Both the position numbers and the translations under genes were made by a program. Below, one piece after another: positions 59,081-64,000 of a stretch of DNA of 64,000 bases. The stretch is from Clostridia bacterium (GTDB lineage Bacteria; Bacillota; Clostridia; Oscillospirales; Acutalibacteraceae): the NCBI GenBank assembly GCA_017473165.1, contig JAFUNA010000020.1, positions 50,537 through 114,536 of the forward strand. Reading direction: 5' to 3'. The notes below the pieces were generated by a model. That model saw nothing but the letters and a program-made list of their open reading frames with translations, did no database searches and was not told the origin of the DNA. The number at the start of each line of letters is the position of its first letter. The first letter of the stretch is position 1.

Positions 59081-60182
59081 TGAGCAGCCTTCCTTTCGTC
59101 TGAAGCCACCTTGCAAATTCGGGAATCTGCATCAGCCTTGATTTGTAGCCGTCTTCTATGTACATATAATCTTTAAGCAATACGGCAGAAAAATCCGCAG
59201 GCAGCTTTTCGGCATATACAATCGAATTTGCGATTCTCTGCATTTCGTCTTTGTGGCTTTGGGCATAGACTGCCATTGCCGAAACAAGAGCATAAAGTGC
59301 ATCGGTTGAATTCGGAACAATCGGCATTTTTCCGTCAAAAACATCTTCGATTGAGGGCAGAGAATTCCACACCTTGCACCACGTTCTGAATTCGATTGCC
59401 GTGCCCGTGCCGACAAGACCTGCAACCATCGGATACATAATCTCAACATTATCATCGACGGAATTGAGCAGATTGCTGACCATTTCCCACGAACGAGGTG
59501 TAGGGAATGCGAGGTCATCCTTGCCGCCGTCAAAGCCCATAAGCATATTCTGCTTGAACGAAAGAAAACCGATAACCTTCGGACTGATTGCGTTTCTGAT
59601 TGCCCATTGCTTCCACGAATTGAAGTTGCCCTTAACCTCAATGTGGCAAAGGCGGTTTGCGAGTGCCTTCGGCATTTTGAACGCTACGGATTTATCCGTC
59701 ACTCTGTTACCTGCGGCTATAACAATGCAGTTATCGGGGAGTTTATGTTCACCGACAACACGGTCAAGCGTTATCTGATAAGCCGCCGCCTGAACGGATT
59801 GCGGTGCTGCCGAAATTTCGTCAAGGAAAAGGATATTCACGATTGAATCATCTGCATCCATCTGAAAAATCTGCGGTCGGAGCCAGATTGCGAGGGTTTT
59901 ATCGGCATTTGCGGTGGGAATACCACGCAGGTCAATGGGATTGAAAAGGAGCAGACGGACATCGGTCACAACGGATTTTTTGCCCGTTTTTGCTTCAATA
60001 TCCTTTGCGAGCTGACGCACAAGCTGGGATTTACCGACACCGGGCGGTCCCCACAGCATAACCGACGGCAAGGTTTTTATTGGTAGACCTGCGTTGATGA
60101 CGCCGCAATACGATTTTGAGAGAATATTTATTGTCTTCTGCACCGTTAAGCTCGGCACACTTGACATTTTCACTTCGTTCAT
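59067..60182 (-). CDS. MoxR-type AAA+ ATPase
   Basis: Cytoplasmic AAA+ ATPase of 371 residues. Walker A GPPGVGKS (45-52), Walker B ILFLDE (117-122), sensor-1-like VIAAGNRVTDKS, the Arg-containing PKALANRLCHIEV, and a long C-terminal lid domain. MoxR ATPases act with a VWA partner as chaperones that remodel or activate a target. Here the partner follows directly, and the helicase precedes it with a 4-base overlap (ATGA), so the likely target lies in the same operon. Confidence 0.94.
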   Translation of the reverse strand: MNEVKMSSVPSLTVQKTINILSKSYCGVINAGLPIKTLPSVMLWGPPGVGKSQLVRQLAKDIEAKTGKKSVVTDVRLLLFNPIDLRGIPTANADKTLAIWLRPQIFQMDADDSIVNILFLDEISAAPQSVQAAAYQITLDRVVGEHKLPDNCIVIAAGNRVTDKSVAFKMPKALANRLCHIEVKGNFNSWKQWAIRNAISPKVIGFLSFKQNMLMGFDGGKDDLAFPTPRSWEMVSNLLNSVDDNVEIMYPMVAGLVGTGTAIEFRTWCKVWNSLPSIEDVFDGKMPIVPNSTDALYALVSAMAVYAQSHKDEMQRIANSIVYAEKLPADFSAVLLKDYMYIEDGYKSRLMQIPEFARWLQTKGRLLNGTV

Positions 60183-63100
60183 TCTTTGACCCCCAGTTTT
60201 TTATCAATATTTTTGAGCTGTTTTTTCAGTTCTTCAATTTTATCAACATAGCTTTCATCCTTTGCAAGCTCGGCTTTTATCCCGATTTCTTTTTCACGGA
60301 GCTTTTCTGCGGCATCAGCAAGCTTCCCGATATATTCCGTAAGGCCCTCAAGGTAGTTATCGATTCGGATTATTGTTCCGACCTCAGTATCGCCGAGATT
60401 GACATAGTGTCTGCCTGTATTTTTAAGAATCACAAACGGCTTTTCTTTGAGCATATTCGCAGGAAGAATAACCTTGAATCCCTGATAATCAAGCAGTTCT
60501 TTTTCGGCAGGAATCATATTGTTATTCTGAACGGCATCAAAGATTCGCTTTCGGATTATCTGCCTTTGTGCCTTGTCATATTCACGCTTGTTTGCCTGAT
60601 AGAAATCTCTGTCTGCAACGCATTCATCGGTTATTCTTTTGTTATCTGCAAGCTGTGCAGGGATTGAGTTAAGCTCGTTTTCAAGCGATTCACGGTTTGA
60701 AACAAGACCTCTTTGCAGAGCCATATATTTTTCAAGCTCGTTTGCGGTTTCGACCCTCTTTTTGATAAGCGGATTGCCTACCGCAAGAGCTTTTACTTCG
60801 GCATAGTCAAGCACCGTGCCGTCAATATCCGAGCCGCTTCTCTGCGTGAGCGAGCCCGAAAGCAGCTGGCTGATGAATCTCTGCTTTGTTTCGAGCAGCT
60901 GCCACGAATAGGCATCAAAGCTGCCCTCTGTTATGTACCTGAAAATCTGCACCTTGGGATTCATATTGCCCTGACGCAGGATTCTGCCCTCTCTCTGCAC
61001 CATATCCGCAGGGCGCCACGGCACGTCGATATGATGAAGCGCAATAAGCCTATCCTGAACGTTGACACCCAGACCGAGTTTGAAAGTCGAACCGAGAAGA
61101 ATACGGATTTCGCCGTTTCTGACCTTTCCGAAAAGCTCGCTTCGCTTTTTTTCCGTCTGTGCATCGTGAACGTAGGCGATTGTTTCTTTGGGGATTCCCA
61201 TTGAAATGAGCAGACGTGAAAGTTCGTCATAAATATTAAACGTACCCTTCGGCGTTGAAACGTCGCAGAAAATGAGCTGTGCGCTTTTCTGAAGATATGT
61301 TTTCATATAGATATCAAAAACGTTTTCGGCGCAGCGGTAAACCTTTGAATCATAAGTGAATGCCGCATTCGGCTCGGCAAGGCGCAGATCAAGAGCTGCC
61401 TTTCTGCCGTCAACGGTGATTTTGAGCATATTATCATCTGTTCTCGGCACCATATGATTCCTCACGTCTTCAACTCTGTCGGATATCTGATCAAGATAAG
61501 CCTGAAATCCTTTCGTTTTGGGAATAAGTGCATCTGTATAGCCGTCAAATTCGGGTATGCCCTCCGCACCATCCATTGAATGAAAGTCTGCAACTGAAGC
61601 CAGCAGATTTGTAAGCTCGGGCAAATTGTGAAATTTAGAAAGTCTCGTTGCCATTCGGTATTCACTTGTGTCAACGTCAATCTCAAAGCTGTCCTCTTTT
61701 TCGGCAAACATACCGACCCAGCTGTCAAAACTCTGCAAATCAAGAAGAGCCAATTCACCGCTCTGCAGGTATTTTTGCATAACGTAAACGTCGGTCACGG
61801 AATTTGTTATGGGCGTACCCGTTGCGAAAACAACGCCCCTGCCGTTATTCTGCTTCTGAACGCACTGCACCTTTTCAAGCATTTCGGCGCATTTCTTTGA
61901 GCCGCCCTTTGAAAGACCGAGAACGTTGGCAATTTTTGTTTCAATCGGCAGATTTTTGAAATTGTGAGCCTCGTCAACAAACAGAGTGTTTATACCGAGT
62001 TCATCGAAGAAAACCTCATCGCTCGCAACATACAACGCCCTTTTCAGCTCTTCGCAAGCCTCACGCAGCTTACGGCGTTTTTCCTGAAGGCGTGATGTGT
62101 TCTTAAGGCTGTTACAAAGCTTTTCCGAAACGGAATCAAGCAATTCCTGCAGCTGGCTTTCGTGGAATTCCCTTGAAATTCCGATAAGTTCAAAGCAACT
62201 GTAAGCCATTATCACGGCATCATAGTCGTTATCCCTGATTTTCTCCATAACCTCATCACGATTGTCGGGCTTGAAATTTTTCGGCTCAACGCAGAGAATA
62301 TTTGCCTGAGGATACATTTTGAGAAAAATATCATTCCATTGACCCACAAGGTTATTGGGTACAACGTAAAGATTCTTTTTAGATATGCCCATGCGGCGCA
62401 TTTCCATGCCTGCCGCAACCATAACATAGGTTTTGCCTGCACCAACGTCGTGGGCAAGCAGAGTGTTGGGCGTAGAGAGAATTCTTGCAACTGCGTTTTT
62501 CTGATAAGGATAAAGCTTTATTTCATCGGACATAGTCGGAAATTCAAGAAAAGAACCGTCAAAGATTCTCTTACGAACGCATGCAAACTTTTCTTCGTAA
62601 ATCCGCTCGAGTCTTTCCTTGCGTTTTTCATCCTTCCATATCCATTTCTGAAATTCCTTTATCAGTTTTTTCTGCTTTTCGATGGCAAGTGCGGTTTCAG
62701 CGTTGTTGACAACTCTTTTCTCGCCCGTTGAAGAAGTTGGACTTTTAACGGAATCCGTAACCCTGATTTGCCTTAAATTAAGAGTTCTTTCAATTATGTG
62801 CAGAGCATTTATTCTGCTTGTGCCGTAGGTTGAGTTTGCTTTTGTTGCCATTCTTGTGCCGTTGAATCTGCTTTTGAACCCTATTTCCCACGTGCCTGTA
62901 ATTTCATCGTGTTTTGTCGTTGTGTAATCGTTCCAGCCTGAATAAATATCCTTACAAGGGCAGAAAAGCTCATCAATAAAATCGTCAAGAACGTCGGGCG
63001 GAATCCAGGGCGAGCCAAGAGTAACATAAATATCCTCGCAAGCAACCGATGGAGGGATAACCTTTTCAATCGCTTCAATGTTTGCGTCAAAATAACCGTT

Positions 63101-63655
63101 GAATTCTTTGGTTGCCTTTTTGGCAGCTTTCCATTTTCTCTTGAGATTGCCCGTCAGGTATTCATCGGCGGTTTCCCAGCCTTTATAGAAACACTTGCAC
63201 CACGTTTCGGGATTCTGGTAAATCGAGCCTCTGAGGGTTTCGATAACCGTTTTGCAGGTTTCGCCCGTAATCTGTGAAATATATTCAATATCAACCTTGC
63301 CAAGGTTATTGAGAGATAGAATCAACGCATCGGAAATGCTTTCGGTATGCACACCTGCCGCACGGTCATCGCCTGCAAAGGAATTTTCCCAGTCAAGCGG
63401 CAAATCCATACTTGTAACTTCGGCAACATATCTGTCGTGACGCTCTTTCTTTATGCGTTCTTTTTCGAGCCTTTGTGCCTCTCGATCTTTTTTAATCTGC
63501 TCCTGCCGCTTCCATTCAAGTTCTCTCTGCATCTCACGGAGCGATTCCGCCGCAACGTCAAGATCCTCACTTGAAAGCATATGTCCGAGTTCTCTGATAT
63601 TTTTAAAAAATTCGTTAAATACATCGAATGCCTCGCCTGTCTTTTTTTCAGCCAT
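60179..63655 (-). CDS. Large SF2/SNF2-like helicase
   Basis: Protein of 1158 residues. A Lys/Glu-rich coiled-coil head (about 20-90) leads to a unique N-terminal domain with several Cys (CKCFYKG; FCPCKDIYSGW), then the helicase core: motif I LLAHDVGAGKT (near 405), motif II LFVDEAHNF (near 560), motif III ATGTPITNS (near 615), and motifs V-VI GLGVNVQDR and WRPADMVQREGRILRQGN (near 885), then a coiled-coil tail. The last motif is typical of SNF2-like helicases on plasmids and integrative elements, which are often fused to a DNA methylase; no methylase is present here. Start 63655 follows AAAGGA; ATG 63748 lies on another ribosome site and is rejected. First gene of the operon. Confidence 0.92.
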   Translation of the reverse strand: MAEKKTGEAFDVFNEFFKNIRELGHMLSSEDLDVAAESLREMQRELEWKRQEQIKKDREAQRLEKERIKKERHDRYVAEVTSMDLPLDWENSFAGDDRAAGVHTESISDALILSLNNLGKVDIEYISQITGETCKTVIETLRGSIYQNPETWCKCFYKGWETADEYLTGNLKRKWKAAKKATKEFNGYFDANIEAIEKVIPPSVACEDIYVTLGSPWIPPDVLDDFIDELFCPCKDIYSGWNDYTTTKHDEITGTWEIGFKSRFNGTRMATKANSTYGTSRINALHIIERTLNLRQIRVTDSVKSPTSSTGEKRVVNNAETALAIEKQKKLIKEFQKWIWKDEKRKERLERIYEEKFACVRKRIFDGSFLEFPTMSDEIKLYPYQKNAVARILSTPNTLLAHDVGAGKTYVMVAAGMEMRRMGISKKNLYVVPNNLVGQWNDIFLKMYPQANILCVEPKNFKPDNRDEVMEKIRDNDYDAVIMAYSCFELIGISREFHESQLQELLDSVSEKLCNSLKNTSRLQEKRRKLREACEELKRALYVASDEVFFDELGINTLFVDEAHNFKNLPIETKIANVLGLSKGGSKKCAEMLEKVQCVQKQNNGRGVVFATGTPITNSVTDVYVMQKYLQSGELALLDLQSFDSWVGMFAEKEDSFEIDVDTSEYRMATRLSKFHNLPELTNLLASVADFHSMDGAEGIPEFDGYTDALIPKTKGFQAYLDQISDRVEDVRNHMVPRTDDNMLKITVDGRKAALDLRLAEPNAAFTYDSKVYRCAENVFDIYMKTYLQKSAQLIFCDVSTPKGTFNIYDELSRLLISMGIPKETIAYVHDAQTEKKRSELFGKVRNGEIRILLGSTFKLGLGVNVQDRLIALHHIDVPWRPADMVQREGRILRQGNMNPKVQIFRYITEGSFDAYSWQLLETKQRFISQLLSGSLTQRSGSDIDGTVLDYAEVKALAVGNPLIKKRVETANELEKYMALQRGLVSNRESLENELNSIPAQLADNKRITDECVADRDFYQANKREYDKAQRQIIRKRIFDAVQNNNMIPAEKELLDYQGFKVILPANMLKEKPFVILKNTGRHYVNLGDTEVGTIIRIDNYLEGLTEYIGKLADAAEKLREKEIGIKAELAKDESYVDKIEELKKQLKNIDKKLGVKE

Positions 63656-64000
63656 AATACAACATCCTTTCTGCTTATAAAATATCATTTTATGTGTCCT
63701 TTTTTCAGGACATCTCAATTCAAAACTATGTAAAACACATAATCTCATCCTCCTTTAAGAAAATTCCGCAATCCAATATGTGTCTTCCCAAAAAGAATGT
63801 AAGAAATTGGTTTGGGGAAATTTTTCTGAGCAGAAGTTTTGTTGTATATCAACAAAAAGAAAAAGGGGCTGTAAAAAAACAGTCTGAATAAAAAAAGAAC
63901 TACAAGTCTATCAAAAAAGGATAGGCTTGTAGTCTTTTTGTGATATAATTAACGTGCTAATGAAAAATAATATCACAGAAAAATATAATATACCATATCA
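63656..64000. other. Upstream region of the helicase operon, possible mobile-element end
   Basis: No gene found. On the minus strand a strong AAAGGAGG near 63750 precedes a four-codon frame (ATG TGT TTT ACA TAG), and a small hairpin TGTCCT / AGGACA (63695-63712) lies before the helicase ribosome site. Further right is GGGGCTGTAAAAAAACAGTC (63865-63884), like the ends of some clostridial insertion sequences, then a long hairpin and a TTTTTGTGATATAATT stretch with a good -10. Confidence 0.5.
63899..63938. terminator. Bidirectional terminator at the right edge
   Basis: Stem ACTACAAGTCTATC / GATAGGCTTGTAGT (63899-63912 and 63920-63933, one G-U pair) with a 7-nt loop and T runs on both strands (CTTTTTG; TCTTTTTTT). 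It likely isolates the helicase operon from a gene beyond the window. Confidence 0.88.

Noticed and set aside
60179-63655. Integrative conjugative element or prophage based on the helicase
   Set aside because: The helicase type occurs on such elements, but no integrase, relaxase, type IV secretion, capsid or terminase gene is seen nearby.

Overview
The window looks like chromosomal DNA of a low-to-moderate GC Gram-positive gut anaerobe of the class Clostridia, most like Oscillospiraceae/Ruminococcaceae. The grounds are a CpsBCD-type capsule locus, sortase and LytR-CpsA-Psr proteins, BspA-type leucine-rich-repeat surface proteins, a TPP riboswitch over a ThiSFGH operon, choline-binding-like repeats, strong AGGAGG ribosome sites with some TTG/GTG starts, and a paralog of the Gram-positive polymerase PolC. 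The species cannot be named from the sequence alone.

Layout. 1-5409 (+): a cation diffusion facilitator cut by the window edge, a secreted ceramidase-like protein, a PRPP synthetase and a metallophosphoesterase. 5456-30327 (-): one long exopolysaccharide/capsule locus, transcribed leftwards from a clear promoter at 30412-30439. In transcription order it holds CpsC, CpsD, CpsB, an LPXTG-like protein, an LCP ligase, a phosphoglycosyl transferase, three GT4 enzymes, a radical SAM/SPASM protein, another GT4, a GT2, a Wzy-like polymerase, a 3069-residue surface protein with a phosphodiester-glycosidase domain, a Wzx-like flippase and a membrane-anchored tyrosine-phosphatase-like protein with a poly-His head. 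30513-37811: a secreted BspA-like protein, a GH110-like beta-helix enzyme, and a redox group (trxB, a Crp/Fnr regulator, trxA). 38062-41788 (-): a glycosidase-like protein with a GPH sugar symporter. 42038-42113: initiator tRNA-fMet.

The right third looks accessory. It has an LRR lipoprotein, then a seven-gene thiamine operon (thiS-thiF-thiG-thiH-thiE-HAD/ThiD-cytX) behind a TPP riboswitch and an attenuator. There is no thiC, so the cell probably makes thiazole itself and imports the pyrimidine through CytX. Next come a gene-poor stretch with a decayed gene (50747-50970) and a rightward group: a WYL regulator, two unknown proteins, an Mrr-type nuclease, a 48-residue protein under a ribosome-site-masking hairpin, and a protein that aligns along its length with the C-terminal polymerase part of PolC but has lost both catalytic aspartates. 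Converging on it is a tightly packed leftward operon: a large SF2 helicase, a MoxR-type AAA ATPase, a zincin-like/VWA protein, a cytoplasmic LRR protein and an NT5C1-like 5'-nucleotidase.

The best candidates for undescribed biology are (1) the inactive stand-alone PolC-like protein with its WYL/Mrr neighbours, and (2) the helicase-MoxR-VWA-LRR-nucleotidase operon. Both look like conflict or stress systems, but that role is inferred. All identifications come from motif recognition and remembered family sequences; no search was run.
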